Source: Ceratothoa steindachneri
Taxonomy: Eukaryota > Arthropoda > Malacostraca > Isopoda > Cymothoidae
Assembly (NCBI GenBank): GCA_963969495.1
Contig: OZ018317.1
Span: forward strand, 221,890,235 to 221,954,234
Direction of reading: 5' to 3'
Length of the DNA: 64,000 nucleotides
The notes under the pieces were generated by a model. It saw nothing but the letters and a program-made list of their open reading frames with translations. It did no database searches and was not told the origin of the DNA. Positions 13,833-25,803 of this stretch are shown here, piece after piece. Every line of letters begins with the position of its first letter. The stretch's first letter is position 1. Position numbers and translations under genes: made by a program.

Positions 13833-14945
13833 ACATTAAGAACATAAGAAAAGAAGGAGACTGCAAAAGACCATTCATGGCCTACACTTGGCAGCTCCTG
13901 TTCCAGTCAACACACAAAAGATTTCTTACCAGAGAAAAGTCATCAACATTGTCACCCTTTAAGGAGTTTGTTAGATCTAATCTACAATATACATAAAATG
14001 CATCCAGAGGATTATGTCCATTCATGCCACCGCAAAATATAATCTCCCCATTCCTTTGAAAAATATATACATATGTACATAAAAAAGTCAGTCCCATCTA
14101 GCAGCTTCATCCATATATTTATCTAATCTCTTCTTAAAACTACCCAGAGAGGAGCCTTCTATCACATGTCTAGTGAGCCTATTCCATTCATCTAACACAC
14201 GATTTTTAAACCAATTCCTCCCAATCTCCTTCCTAAACCTATACTTATCAAGCTTAAACCCATTGCTACGTGTCCTATCATGTTCACTAAGTATAAGAAC
14301 CTTACCCATATCCCCTTTATTATATCCTTTTACCCATTTGAAGACTTCAATCGATTCCCCTCTGACTCTTCTCCTTTCTAATGTATGTAGATTTAGTTTT
14401 CTGAGCCTTTCACCATAAGGTAAGTTCCTTAGCCCACCAATCATCTTTGTCATCCTTCTCTGCACAGACTCAAGCAAATCAATATCCTTCCTATAATATA
14501 GTGACCAAAATTGTACTGCATAGTCTAGATGAGGCCTAACTAGCGCCAGATACAGTTTTAGAATGACTTCAGCACTCTTATTGCTTACACTCCTCCTAAT
14601 GAATCCCAATATCCTATTAGCTTTATTCTTAGCATTTAGGCATTGCTTTCTAGGACGAAGGTCTGAACTTACCAAAATACCCAAGTCCCTCTCACAATCG
14701 GTCCTCCCTAAAATTCTCCCATTTAATTTATAACTATTCAATGGATTATTTCTACCTATACTAAGTACACTACATTTGTCTATGTTAAACTTCATTTGCC
14801 ATTTCTCGGCCCAATTGGACAGAATGGTCAATTCCTCCTGCATTACAACAGCATCAGAATCAGCCCTAATGGCCCTACCTAGCTTAGTATCATCAGCAAA
14901 TTTACTCAGGTCACTACTTATACCTATGTCAAGATATGATATCTG
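13833..14945 (-). mobile_element. CR1-like LINE, 5'-truncated, nested in the hAT element
   Basis: The minus-strand frame runs from ~14940 to 14088 and is open throughout. It starts just before the reverse transcriptase box KFADDTKLGR (F-A-D-D, catalytic aspartates present), then SNWAEKWQMKFNIDKC, LGILVSSDL, and the C-terminal region LVRPHLDYAVQFWS, RRMTKMI and WNRLTRHVIEGSSLGSFKKR. Endonuclease and the first RT motifs are lost by 5' truncation, the usual result of incomplete reverse transcription. A ~250-bp 3' UTR follows and ends in AACATAAG-type short repeats, as in CR1-clade tails. The intact remaining frame suggests this insertion is younger than most elements here. Confidence 0.88.
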
Positions 14946-14949
14946 GTTC

Positions 14950-16590
14950 TAAAATGGAGGTTTTAAATTTTAACTTGTTCTCCAGATGCTCATCTATGTT
15001 CTCAGCGAATTCTTGATTTGTGTTAAGTATAAGGATGTGGATTAAACAACATTATGTCGTAGAAAAGCACGAAATCAATCGGTGAGCATGTTCGCGAAGG
15101 CGAAGGTATTCTACCGCCTTTTTCCAAATTCCAACGGGATCTTCCTTACTATCAAACAGAGACTTCAGAATATTATCTTCCGACAACTCAATAAACTCAG
15201 TTTGTAAGTCTTCTGGTGCCTTTGATACATCAACTAAGTGAGGTTGAAAAGCTAGTTTCAGGGTGACATCATGCTTTTCAAAATCAATGAATCTTTCATT
15301 GTATTCTGTAATTAATGAGTCTAAAACTGATTCGTATTTTTCGATAGATTTACAGTTATACTCTTCATTTTTATTAATTATTTTTGTTAACTGGGAAAAG
15401 TATTCTGAAAGTTTCGGCTGAGCAAGGAGAGAATTGAAAAACGATAACTTCTTTCTAAATTGCCTTGCAGCAAAGTATTTAACTCATTTTTCTTTTTCAT
15501 TATATCAGATAGAAACGCAACATCTTGGTGAACATTTGCATATAATAATTTACAATGTTAATTGTTTCCTTGAAAAAAGTCAATTATTTGCCTCGCAAAG
15601 ATAGAATTTTGACTAATACTTGTCCTTGCGGTAACCAGCGCACTTTTGAATGATAGGATAAATCTACACTAATTATCTCATCATCCATCACGAGCATGTT
15701 TCGAAACTGGCGATGCCACGTAGCATTTGCTCGAATATAGTTCACAATACCTATAACTTTTTGCAAATTGTTATTTAAAATGACAGATTTGGCACAGAGA
15801 ATTTGCTGATGCAAAATGCAATGAAAAAAAAATCTCTTTTAAGATGTGCAGTAAATCTTTCCCTTCTTCCCAGTCATATATGGAGGACCATCTGTACACA
15901 CACTCACCAAGTTAGTAAAATTTAGTTCAGCTTTATAACATTTTTCTTAAAGGTTGTTGAAAATATCAATTCACCGCGTCCTTATCTTAAGGGTGCCTAA
16001 AGCAAGAAATTCTTCAAGTAAATGAAAATCTTCAGTTACACCACGAACAAAATACAATATTTGTGCAGAATCAGTTGAATCTGTCGATTCATCCAAAGCT
16101 ATTGAGTAATATACAGTTTTTGTTTGGATTACTTTTTTAAGTTGCTCAGTTACATTGCGAGCTAATTCATGCTGACGCTCTGTATTCGTTCTTCTTGAAA
16201 GAGAAATGTCCACATATTTCTTAACTCTATCGGGATCTAAGAATCTTATTATTTTAACGATGCATTCTTTTATAAGTTCTGACAATCGCTAAATGGCTTA
16301 CCTTTTTTCCCAAGCAAATATGCTACTTTATAACTTGCCTCAGTCGTAGCTGTTCCTTGACGTAGGCCTAACGCTGAATGGAATATTTTTTTTTGTTTTT
16401 GCTTTCCATCTTCAAATTTATTCAATGCAATCATTCGAGCATCGCCCTCTAATTTTTCATATTTATTGTCCTTATGAGCAACATAGTGCTTGTGTGCATT
16501 GTATTTCTTTATTGTTAAAATTACAGTATCACAGAGGAAGCAAGTGATTTTACTATTATTAAAAACTACAAAAATTGTAATTCCCATTCG
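14950..16590 (-). pseudogene. hAT transposase, GTF2IRD2-like, broken
   Basis: Transposase domain order on the minus strand: a zinc finger (CFLCDTVILTIKKYNAHKHY, ~16480-16540), then LGKKGKPFSDCQNL, then CIVKIIRFLDPDR and a catalytic region with IALDESTDSTDSAQILYFVRG (~16060-16120). After a break near 15900 it resumes with HQQILCAKSVILNNN...IRANA (~15700-15810), VRWLPQGQVL (~15620-15660), DVAFLSDIMKKKNEL (~15480-15530), DLQTEFIELSEDN (~15180-15230) and a hAT dimerisation end resembling LREHAHRLISCF (~15080). Several frameshifts and stops separate these pieces. The insertion point of the nested LINE lies just beyond the C-terminal end. Confidence 0.82.
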
Positions 16591-17361
16591 TCATTAAATG
16601 CTCTATTTTCCTCTTGAAACGTTCTTTTTACTTTTTAGACAAGATGGAGAGGCAAATGAAGAAATTTATTTAATCTGAAAAACGTAAATTATTGATTAAC
16701 AGTAACAAGCAACGCAGCAAACTAATCAAAGCAAATAGCATACATCGATAGACGGACACACATGCACGAACACCACCACTGAAATCAAATAACTGTCTGA
16801 CATTTGCCAACAACTGGCACTAAGGTTCTTAACAACCGATTCTAGACCAGTATACACGTCACCTACGACATGTATACTGTATACTTTGTAGTTTTACTTA
16901 TATATTATAATGCATCTTAGCATTATTAAAAAGGTATTTTCGTAGTTACGCAGTATGTAATTTGCTCATGTAATTATAAAAATGAACTTAGTGAATATTT
17001 GAAAACGTAGGTGTACGAAGAATGCTGTAAAAGTGTTAACTGAAGCGAAAAATCAGCGCAAATTACATATCATTACATGAAGATGTGTTCATTTTCGTTA
17101 TTTTTACGTCTACATAAGTTTAGTACACATTGGCGTAAATGATTTATAAAGTTAGTAACATTTCGTTTACTTTACATTCGGCGCGATACTTTAGCATTAG
17201 CTAGTACCTATTTTGTAAGAGTTCGGTGGCTATATTCTGTTATATATTATAAGTGCTTCGAATTGATGGTTTTTATATAAATTAAGATTTATTTCGATCA
17301 TCTACCGGAGGCCACACTGGATGACTCAGAAGGCCGTAGGTTCCCCATCCCTGGTCTATAT

Positions 17362-18110
17362 TCATAACTGTGATTGATTAGTTATGAAGATATTTTACTA
17401 TTAAATCTTCTTTGAAATCCAGCTGTTTATCTTCCTTGCCACATAGCATGCGCTAAATGAGAGTAAACCAAAGATTTATATAGCAACAGAATTATAAACG
17501 TAATTTATTCTAATGCTTGATGGTGATAATACTGATGAAATTAGCTAATAATTGTTTCAGAAAAATCCAGAACTTTCTTTGCTATAATTTTACCATTTAG
17601 CTCTGTTGGACAACTTTCAAGTCATCCCAAGCTTTTACTCTCTAGAAACCTCTTTTTACACTGAGTATTCATAGTTTATCGATCCATTTGTATAGCTTTC
17701 GTTTTTTTTATAGTGAACTTCATCTACCTTTTAAATAATTCTTAATTTTATATTAGTTTGGAATTTTTCTTCTTATTTCCTCTTTAGTTACTCGTCCACG
17801 CCAAGTTTTTTGGCGTCTGCAAATCAAAATTAGATTAGAAACACTAAGATCTCGTCAAGTTGAACCCTTGCGGCACACAAATAGTAGCATATCCGCATTA
17901 TAATGGAGTACCATTAATAAAAATGTCTTGTTTTCTCTCCTCTTACCAAATTAATGTATTTAACTATTTCTCATGGAAATAATGATCTCAAACTTTTGAA
18001 TTGTGATAAATAACTGTGGTTATACCTTCTAAATGAGTGATTCATGATGTGCTCTATGATCTTTTAATCGGTTTCCCTCAATGACAGTGGCTTTTGTAAA
18101 TATGGATCTT
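17362..18110 (-). pseudogene. Old LINE reverse transcriptase relic
   Basis: On the minus strand I read, in order, ERKQDIFINGTPL and CVPQG (RT motif B region, ~17880-17930), DAKKLGVDE (~17790-17810, in place of the FADD.KLG box), SINYEYSV (~17670), and LYKSLVYSHLA (~17460-17490, the YNSLVRP-like C-terminal motif). The order matches a CR1-type LINE. Frames change often, so it is ancient and weakly supported. Confidence 0.45.
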
Positions 18111-21073
18111 TTAATGAAGAATTAAAACGTTGAATTAGAGACAAATGGTAAAAACATTGAGCGGTGATCAGTAATACAATTTGGGAAAACAGAAAAGAAA
18201 ATTGGACAGGTGTTTATTGACACCTGACGATGCGATGCTCATGTCTAGTTTGAGAGGCTCAACAAAACTATGTGTTTCAGAGGTGACAATGAATGTGATT
18301 TTCAAAACTAACGCGAACGAATCTACCGATAAACAAACTCGGAGATACGAACTTTGATCTCATCTACGACCTGAAAAACGACAAAGTATGATACAACTGA
18401 ACAGAAAATCAATATAATTAGATATGTATACATATATTTATATATATAAAATCGAAGGTTTTGTGTCCTTATATCCTCTATAGCGCTAAATGTAAGTTTA
18501 ATTAATAATAAATAAAATAATCATAAAAATAGTCTAAATTAACACCGATAACGCAACAAACAATCTTAACCCTCAAATAAAAACAACACAGATAAGCAAC
18601 CTTACCTAACCTCATTCAAAAACAAAACAAATGTATCAAATAAATAAAACCACTGAACCCAATCAACCCGCTCTAACCTCTATCATACGTCAAACAGCTC
18701 AAAACAAACTAAAACCAACAAGCTTAAGTAACCTAACCTAGGAAACGCCTGATATTTCCTCAGAACCCCAGAGTGTACCTTCAAGAGAGGCGTAATTAAG
18801 CCTGAGCAAGGCCGAGTATCCTGCTAGTAATATAATTGAGTCCACCCTCTCTGCCTCCTGTAGGGCAAAATTTGTTAAGCAAGGATTTACAAATGGACAC
18901 AATGACTCAACAGTGCAAACGGAATCTCCATGAACTGCTTTGGAGGGGAAGTTATAAACGGACAAGAAATGTAGGGCGGAACCTGCCGACAACCGTGACA
19001 GGGACTCGGAAAATGCATCTCCGTTAATCTCGAGCGGCTGGTCTTAATCCGACGAAGGCCACGAAGAGGCTTTGTCAAGACTTCGCTTTCCTGCCATGTC
19101 TTGCCTCACCTTAAGCCCCGTTCCGAGAATGGACGTCCCCGGCCGATCTTCAGATTAGACTCCCCTTGATTAGTTGAAGTGTCTCAGTGTGTGTTTGCGA
19201 CCGGCTCTGCAAATATGTGGAGTTACTAAGACGGGTTTACAAAACGCCGGAGTAAGATGATGGTATGGGTTTACAGAACCCAGGAGATTTAGGGGTGGGG
19301 TTTTAGTGTTCCAGGGAAGGCCTTTTGTGCATAGCAGTGGAATGGAGTTCAAGTAGGTTTCTTTTTATTTAAAAGTCATCAGCTCCATCAACCGATTCGC
19401 CAAAAGGTGGAGTTGGTATGCATCTACACTCCTTATTTTCCTCGCACAAAGCAAAATAAATCTGGGGCGCTGTGTCCAAGCCCAGTGACCCATATAAGGG
19501 TTTAGTCACTTTTAACGGCACGGACTAGAATAAAGCATGTGTATTTTTCCCTCCTCCACATACAGTTACTTAAAATTATCAACCAGACACCAACGAGCGC
19601 TTCCCTGCTAAATATTTTGCATGCCAAGTTGTTAAAAAATGGTGAAGTTAGGAGGTGCGGGTGGAAAAGATTTAGTCCAATTAATTTACAGGACTACTTG
19701 GATTGTAGGGCACGACACCTTCACGAACCTGTATAACATCCAAAATTAAGGTGGAGGGGGTGAGTAAATATCTACCACTCTGTGCTTCTTGGTAGACGCT
19801 CCTCGAGGTTTCTCGATAAACCCACTGCGAGCTTGCCAGCAATTGTTATTCTGACCTTTATATAAATTTCATTATCCGATTGGAGGACGTGTCTACGATT
19901 GGGGAGGTACGGGTGTCCCAATTAACTAACTAATTTTTTCGAATTAACCAAACTTACAAAATGGGGCTGAAAAAGAAAATATCCCAGAGGAAAAGGAAAT
20001 GCAATTTTAAACGCTTTCATCGAAGCTCAGACAAAAATGCTTAAAATGGCTTTTTTATTTTCCTGGTAGTAATCAGCTTAAAATATGATCATATAATGGA
20101 TAAGTAACACTAATATAAAAATATAAATGGCAAAAGTTATACTCATATATTATGCTTTTTAAATAATAGAGAAAGGTCTTGGAATCGCATACATTTTCAT
20201 TTATCTACGGGTAATTTGCATGCAGATATTGAGGTTCATTTCCGAATAGGTTATAATACTCCATGGTAACTAAGAAACACCCTTGAAAAGCTCTTAGTCT
20301 CCTAATCTTATAACGCTTAAGATAGGTCTTAGGAAGTTTTCTTAGTCGGCGACAGGAGCAGGTCATTCCACAGCTTAGGAGCAACCGCCCATTAAACAAG
20401 ACGGTATCTGTGGAGACACAGAGGCAATGGAGTGGAGAGAGAAGAACAGAGAAAAAAGGGATAAAATGACAGTGAAAAGCTATTACAAGGAACAGGTTTC
20501 TGGCCCTTGGGGAAGATTTTACAATATAATAGAATTAAAAGCAATGAATGTGAAAGTAAACTTTTTATATTCCCTTTTTTTTCTGCTTACAAATGATCAC
20601 CGGATTAAGATTGCCTATAGGACGTCATTTGATCTCAGAAGGTGTGCTTAGATTCCACATTTGGACGGGTATGTTAATTTATACCAATTTTAAGATACAA
20701 ACGTTGGAAGGAATGGACAGAAGAGATGTCAGAATCTTGCTTACCTAAATTAAACCGGAGAGGAAAGATATAATGGAGATATTTTGAAATAAAATTTACT
20801 AATAGAGTTGTTGATCATTCTTATAAACGTCACCATAAAAACAAAAAACAATCAGAGTACTTTGGGCTATGTAAATCAAGAAGCCGTGGTTGGAATCAGC
20901 TTTCCTTTTTTATAAATACTTATTGGCTTTTTTTATAATTGTTACCCAGTTGGTACTTTGCAAACTCTTGAAAAGTACACCATTAGTTGTAGAGAGAATT
21001 ATATCGCAACATTTATAAAGTTAATGGATAAGTATTTTGATAAATTAACTTAGCTTTTGTATCAAGGTATATA
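18111..21073. other. Unassigned 3-kb stretch
   Basis: No supportable gene. 18480-18730 is C/A-biased, with few G, and contains TTACCTAACCT and TAACCTAACCTAGG; 18760-19350 is closer to balanced GC. Short open frames on both strands here (for example 18738-18992 minus, 20205-20399 minus) match nothing I know and overlap each other. Confidence 0.5.
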
Positions 21074-21974
21074 CAGGGGGTTTCAGATATATCAATACAA
21101 TTTTACACAGGAAAAAAAAAGAAATTATTTACCAAACAACGTAATATATTCCCATATGAATATAAACACAATAGGACGATATAAATAGTCCGAACTCATT
21201 CGAATTTGCCACCATATGCCTTCACACAACATTCTCCCGGCGGGGCGAGAACTGGTCGCATGCCCTGTTTAGAGTCCTTGTGAATGGATTACATTACATC
21301 CACAATGGCGTTTCACAAAGATCCTAAAGTGTTAAGAGCAGCCTTGTTGACATCCGTCTCAACAGTGCTGCAAATGGAATAATCTTGCGGGTTGCAATCG
21401 GCAGAGTTGGGCGGCCACAACTCTGAGGAGCAATGGTGCGGAACGTTGTCCAACATCCACGCTTGTCTCTTCCTTGCCTTGTGTGCGGGAGCAGAGTCCT
21501 CCCTGGAAACGTAAGGCCTTCCTGTAGTTACTAAGTCCACCCAAAGTTTGATGTCAGTCTGCAGCACCTCAATGTAAATGTCATTGAGGCACTAAATTAA
21601 GATGTGAGGAGGCATAACGTTGCCATCGGTGCTGACTACGCCCAGAAACATCAAAGACGGGGAAAGTTTGCTGCGCATGACCGATGACCGGAGACACTTC
21701 GTCTTTATTCTCAGTCTCGTCATACTGCCGTTTCACTTTGTAAACGAGGTTTCTCGATGTAGTTAAACAAATTCACAATCTCCTTCACACTTCTCTTGGC
21801 GCCGAGGGCCACGATTATGGCGTACCGTTTTTCGATCTCAGCTGGCATTCTCAACAGAAACCGCATATGTTGTTACCCGCATGAGAATGACCAAATTTAA
21901 ATAACCTACATTGTACCGGTCTTTAGCCCTTAGGCATACTTTAACTTTTGTTTCTATTTACCTGAAACGCACTG
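21074..21974 (-). mobile_element. Tc1/mariner-type element with internal deletion (901 bp)
   Basis: Short TIRs (CAGGGGGTTTCAG left, reversed right CAGTGCGTTTCAG) lie between TA dinucleotides at 21072-21073 and 21975-21976. The minus strand encodes the N-terminal end (MPAEIEKRYAIIVALGAKRS then VKEIVNFLNYIEK) and, after a jump, the C-terminal catalytic part: SLMFLGVVSTDGNVMPPH, WVDLVTTGRPYVSREDSAPAHK (second aspartate), ELWPPNSADCNPQDYSI (third acidic region). Most of the DNA-binding domain and the first catalytic aspartate are missing. Stops and frameshifts are also present. This family differs from mariner copies A-C. Confidence 0.82.
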
Positions 21975-21976
21975 TA

Positions 21977-23500
21977 AATATAGTATGGTCTAACCATTTA
22001 GATTGGTAACGTTAGGATGGGTACGCTTCCATCCTTCAAATTTTATGTATGACTATAATTTTGCTTACATCGTTGTGAGAAAAAGAGACTCAGTTCTTAG
22101 AGACTTCCTAAAAAAAAAATTAACGGAGATTATGTGATCGTCATTTGTGTGGTTGTGTGCAAGATATATTCAAAAGTTTCGATGACAGTTTGTGGTCATA
22201 AAAGAGTGGAGTAGATTTGGTCCCGGTTGTGAATCCGAATTATGGAATTGCTATTCTCTTTCTTTAACATTGCGAGAGAGGGCATTTTCTGCATGGGTTT
22301 CGCAAGTGAGTGACTTCCATATTCAGTCTATGACACACACACACACACACGTTCTTGGCGTTAGACTGAAGAGGAGAGCGAGTAAGTCTCTTCCGAAACT
22401 CATCTCGTGAAGATTCTCACGTTAGCATTGTAAATAAAGCTCGAGTGAGTAAATTACATATGGTCACGATGGGAGAAGTTGCTGGATTTGATCCGGTGGC
22501 CAGCCATGGATTAAAGGCTACCTGTGTCGCAAATAAGTGACAGGTGAGCGGTTGTGGGGGTCCTTGGGATTTGAGGGAAAGCAGACCCTTCCGATTTCTC
22601 TGGCTGCCTATCTTGCATTAACGATGGCAGTACCATACAAAATATATGGGGCATTTTAGGGGGTAACTCTAAGGTGGTGATCCAGACTTAGCGCGGGGCA
22701 AAGGAGGATACATGATACAGTTTACAACTTAAATTATAAGGGAGGGGTTCAGAATAGATAAAGGGTTACAGATTGGAAGAAAGGTACAGGGGGATCTTTA
22801 CGATAAAGTGGGGACACGGTGCAAGGTAAATTACAGGCCCAAAATCTGTAATAATTATCAGTCATTCATGAGACACTGTACAATGTGCGTTTCCCCTACG
22901 ACCACCCCAAATAGTCTCCTCTGTAGATTATTCCCAGCCGCAAGAAGTTTTTCTTGAAACCATGTGTACCTTCCCGTCCCCAAATACACACAGGTTCACC
23001 TCCTCCATCTTCAGGGCTTTCTGTATAATCTCCTTCAAAATGTCTTGGCGAAGATGCCCTCGTCGGTTTCGCTTAAAAAAACTTGAAACATGCCTTCGTA
23101 GAGGCTCGACCTCACTTCTAATGCCTCTGCACCTCAATAATGAAGACGCTTTGAGAAAAATGGATTCCGAGCACTTTCGTCTCTTTAACGAAGGGGCACT
23201 CATTTCAACGCCTCATATGGCCCAAGGTGCCATTTGAGAAATTCTAAAAAGCGAAAACTAACGAGGGCATCACTGCCAGAAGACTTGTCAGAAGAGTTTT
23301 GGGACTTAAGGACGGGAGAGGGGAATGCACATTTTCAGAACCTGTACAACCAAAATTCAGGCAGATCATGGGGCCGGGAGGGCACGTAGTCATACAAATG
23401 TCAGGAATAGGAAAATTTAGATAATTTCAGAAAAAAATACCCCATAATTTCATATAAGATACTAAATTTAAAAAAAAATAAATATCCAGGAAATTTTAAA
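21977..23500. other. Unassigned stretch with a short (AC)n run
   Basis: An AC run lies at ~22333-22350. Overlapping open frames on both strands at 22928-23237 match nothing I know. The bases at 23163-23180 (TTCCGAGCACTTTCGTCTC) resemble a module seen at 24980 and 48870. Confidence 0.45.
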
Positions 23501-23509
23501 ATAAATCTC

Positions 23510-23985
23510 CGAATAATTTCACGAAATATGAAAAAATCGCGAAATACCGAATAATTTTACGAAATATACGAATAATTTCACAAAATATCCGATTAATTTC
23601 ACGAAATATCCGAATAATTTCATGAAATTTCCGAATAATTTCACTAAATATCCGAATAATTTCACTAAATATCCGAATAATTTCACGAAATATCCAAATA
23701 ATTTAACTAAATATCCGAGTAATTTAAAGAAATATCCGAATAATTTCATGAAATTTCCGAATAATTTCACTAAATATCCGAATAATTTCACTAAATATCC
23801 GAATAATTTCACGAAATATCAAAATAATTTAACTAAATATCCGAATAATTTCACGATATATCCGAATAATTTCACGAAATATCCGAATAATTTTACGAAA
23901 TATCCGAATAATTTCACGAAATATCCAAATAATTTCACAAAATATCCGAATAATTACACGAAATATCCGAATAATTTCTGGAAAT
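23510..23985. repeat. 21-bp minisatellite with 126-bp higher-order repeat
   Basis: About 22 copies of a 21-bp unit, consensus AATAATTTCACGAAATATCCG. Unit variants recur in blocks of six: the variant with CATGAAATTT occurs at 23621 and again 126 bp later at 23747, with matching neighbours. Because 21 is a multiple of 3 and the unit lacks in-frame stops, long frames appear on both strands (NNFTKYP and VKLFGYL repeats). I do not regard them as genes. Confidence 0.95.
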
Positions 23986-23989
23986 TTGG

Positions 23990-24860
23990 AAGTTTAGGAA
24001 ATGTCCAAGAAAAGCTCCGAGTATATGTACATGGGGTAAGTGTGCGTACATGGATCATCCTTTTAACAGAATGGATCGTGTGTGTAAAAACGCGGAAACG
24101 GAAATGGATGAAGATGTATACGAGTGTTTTAAGCGTGTTTTCCTGTTTATAATACGTACATACACTTTGTAATAATTCGGAATTTTACAGTACCATTGTA
24201 CATTTGCTTACGGTGTAAAGTTGAGGTTGCAGAGCGTACATAAACTGTCATGCATAGCATTGTAAATCTCATATTTCTAGAAAATTATATTCAGCGAAAA
24301 GAGACCTCACGCACATGTGTTGACCAATATAAATGTACATGAAATTATATACGCACACACAGACCAATAAGCGAACACGCCCAAATATCATGAAAACACA
24401 AGTTCTAGGAAAACGTTTGTAATCTACACCTTAGATGTGCACTAATCCCCCTACACTCACTCAGGCAATCCATACATTCATGTATAAAAGTACACACGTA
24501 CGTACAAACATCCCATAAAACACGGACTCATACACGACGCCACGTTCTTATGGCTTATCGTCAAGAGTCGTGCCCACCCCCCCCATCACCCCGAACCCCC
24601 AGATGCTCTGATAGCGTCAAGCGAGTGCCCTCCCCTTCCCCAAGAGCTGGGGCAGAACCGGCGGTACCCGACAAAGTCCACAGTGGACGACGGAAGAACC
24701 CCCGGAGGGGGATTATTATCGGGTGGTCACGACGGACTCGGCGGAGGCTGGCCGCGCCCCGATAAATATGAGGGGAGTAAGGGGGTTTCAGGGGGGTATA
24801 GGAAGAACGCACCATGAAAACGCCAAAAAAGTCCATTTTTGCTGGAGAAAGGTGACCATA
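23990..24860. other. Unassigned stretch with a GC-rich patch
   Basis: 24000-24550 is AT-rich and has many GTACAT/ACGTAC words. 24560-24800 is a GC-rich island of ~240 bp with C-runs and G-runs. Frames across it on both strands are not supported as genes. Confidence 0.5.
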
Positions 24861-24863
24861 TAT

Positions 24864-24864
24864 G

Positions 24865-24947
<83 letters not shown>
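24864..24947. repeat. (TA)n array
   Basis: An almost pure TA repeat of ~84 bases. Frames reading Tyr-Ile repeats through it are artefacts. Confidence 0.98.
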
Positions 24948-24951
<4 letters not shown>

Positions 24952-25032
24952 AATAACACCCACAAGGAAAATGGAAAAATGATTCCGAGTGCTTTCGTCT
25001 TTATTCTAAAAGACCTCTTCATGGAATAACGT
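24948..25032 (-). repeat. Module with GACGAAAGCACT stem, beside the (TA)n array
   Basis: On the minus strand a 6-bp stem GTCTTT/AAAGAC with a 6-base loop is followed by GAAAGCACTCGG and then TTTTCCTTGTGGGTG up to the TA array. A similar module ending in the same way at (TA)n lies at 48827-48972. It lies ~70 bp past the end of the Penelope-like coding region, so it may be part of that element's terminus. The stem-GAAA layout recalls hammerhead ribozymes, but a full CUGANGA core is not present. Confidence 0.4.
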
Positions 25033-25099
25033 AGGTCAGGACAGACAATGTCTTAAATAGTAAGGAGGGGGGGGGGGTAAAACGGCTACCTGCATCAAA

Positions 25100-25735
25100 A
25101 CCCTAACTCGGGGGTACAAATTCTTTAAACACTTTAATATGTGATTTAATATAATTAGATATTATAGGATGTATGCTAAACAATCCAAGGCTAATATCAA
25201 AATTTGGAAAAGTTTTCATAGAGATACATTCGAAAATATTTTTTGAAATGTAGTTTGTACATTTAATAACAGGTTTAGCACCATTCCAATTAATAGTATG
25301 ATCCTGACTATAGATATGTAAAAATAATGCAGATTGTTGACAAAAATTACGAACATAAGTTTGGTGCTGTTTAACTCTAACACTCAATTCTTTACCTGTC
25401 TGTCCATAATAGCATTTTTAACAATTATTGCAACCAATAGAATATACAATGCCTGGTTTGGGGGGTGATTTTTTTACGAGAAGGCGATGGATAGTGTTTT
25501 CATATTTAAAAATAACATTTATGTTCAAAGGTTTTAGTAAACGAGGTCATTTAATGAAAATTTGGTTAAAAGGTAAAACATACATTTTTGGCATGAAATT
25601 TAGGGATGTTGCGATTAGGTTGATAAAATAAACGCTTAGCAGAATTATAACAATTTTTAAGTACGTAGAAAGGGTAACACAAATTTAAACCTATATTATT
25701 AATCCTATCAACCTCTTTTTCCAAATATTCGGGTG
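25100..25735 (-). pseudogene. Penelope-like element, RT end plus GIY-YIG endonuclease
   Basis: Minus-strand pieces follow the C-terminal half of a Penelope-like Pol: VDRINNIGLNLCYPFYV (~25650-25715), NVIFKYENTIHRLLVKK (~25470-25520), then a GIY-YIG-type start GIVYSIGCNNC with a stop before KCYYGQTGKELSVRVKQHQT (~25370-25450), then SALFLHIYSQDHTINWNGAK and CTNYISKNIFECISMKT (~25200-25320). The last frame is open for 94 codons. GIY-YIG endonuclease after RT is the hallmark of this class. The frame is broken by several stops. Confidence 0.82.
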
Positions 25736-25803
25736 AAACAATTCTCAGGGCACCCGAATATTTGAAAAAAGGGGTTGATAGGATATATAATATAGGTTTA
25801 AAT
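25682..25803. repeat. Inverted repeat at the Penelope-like junction
   Basis: Left arm ~25682-25734 and right arm ~25751-25803 are near-perfect reverse complements (about 5 differences in 53) around a 16-base spacer. The arms encode the same stretch of Penelope-like protein on opposite strands. Confidence 0.85.

Larger units (their letters stand above)
13605..17353 (-). mobile_element. hAT transposon, GTF2IRD2/Charlie8-like, with TIRs and TSD
   Basis: The left end starts CAAGCGTGGGGAACC and the right end, reversed, starts CAGGGATGGGGAACC, the terminal style of this hAT group. The 8-bp target duplications are GTCTATGT (13597-13604) and GTCTATAT (17354-17361), differing at one base. The minus strand encodes a hAT transposase related to the C-terminal part of vertebrate GTF2IRD2, from ~16590 down to ~14955. 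The element is 3.75 kb including a nested LINE of ~1.1 kb at 13833-14945. It is inactive. Confidence 0.87.

Noticed and set aside
18600..18740. Possible interstitial telomere repeats (CCTAA)n
   Set aside because: Only two adjacent units in each place, too short to support a telomeric origin.
21700..21722. Another GACGAAG-type module
   Set aside because: It lies inside the transposase coding remnant of the 21.1-22.0 kb element and lacks the rest of the module.
22928..23237. Two opposing ~91-codon frames as a host gene
   Set aside because: Neither matches a family, both overlap, and no splice or start evidence stands out.
23510..23985. CRISPR-like array
   Set aside because: Units are contiguous tandem repeats with no unique spacers, in animal-type DNA.
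23519..24152. Repeat proteins on both strands (NNFTKYP or VKLFGYL units)
   Set aside because: 21-bp minisatellite without stops; no start context, no known domain.
24561..25022. Frames reading Ile-Tyr repeats here and at 26346-26766, 27007-27360, 33045-33251, 48549-48908
   Set aside because: They are (TA)n microsatellites, open in several frames on both strands at once.
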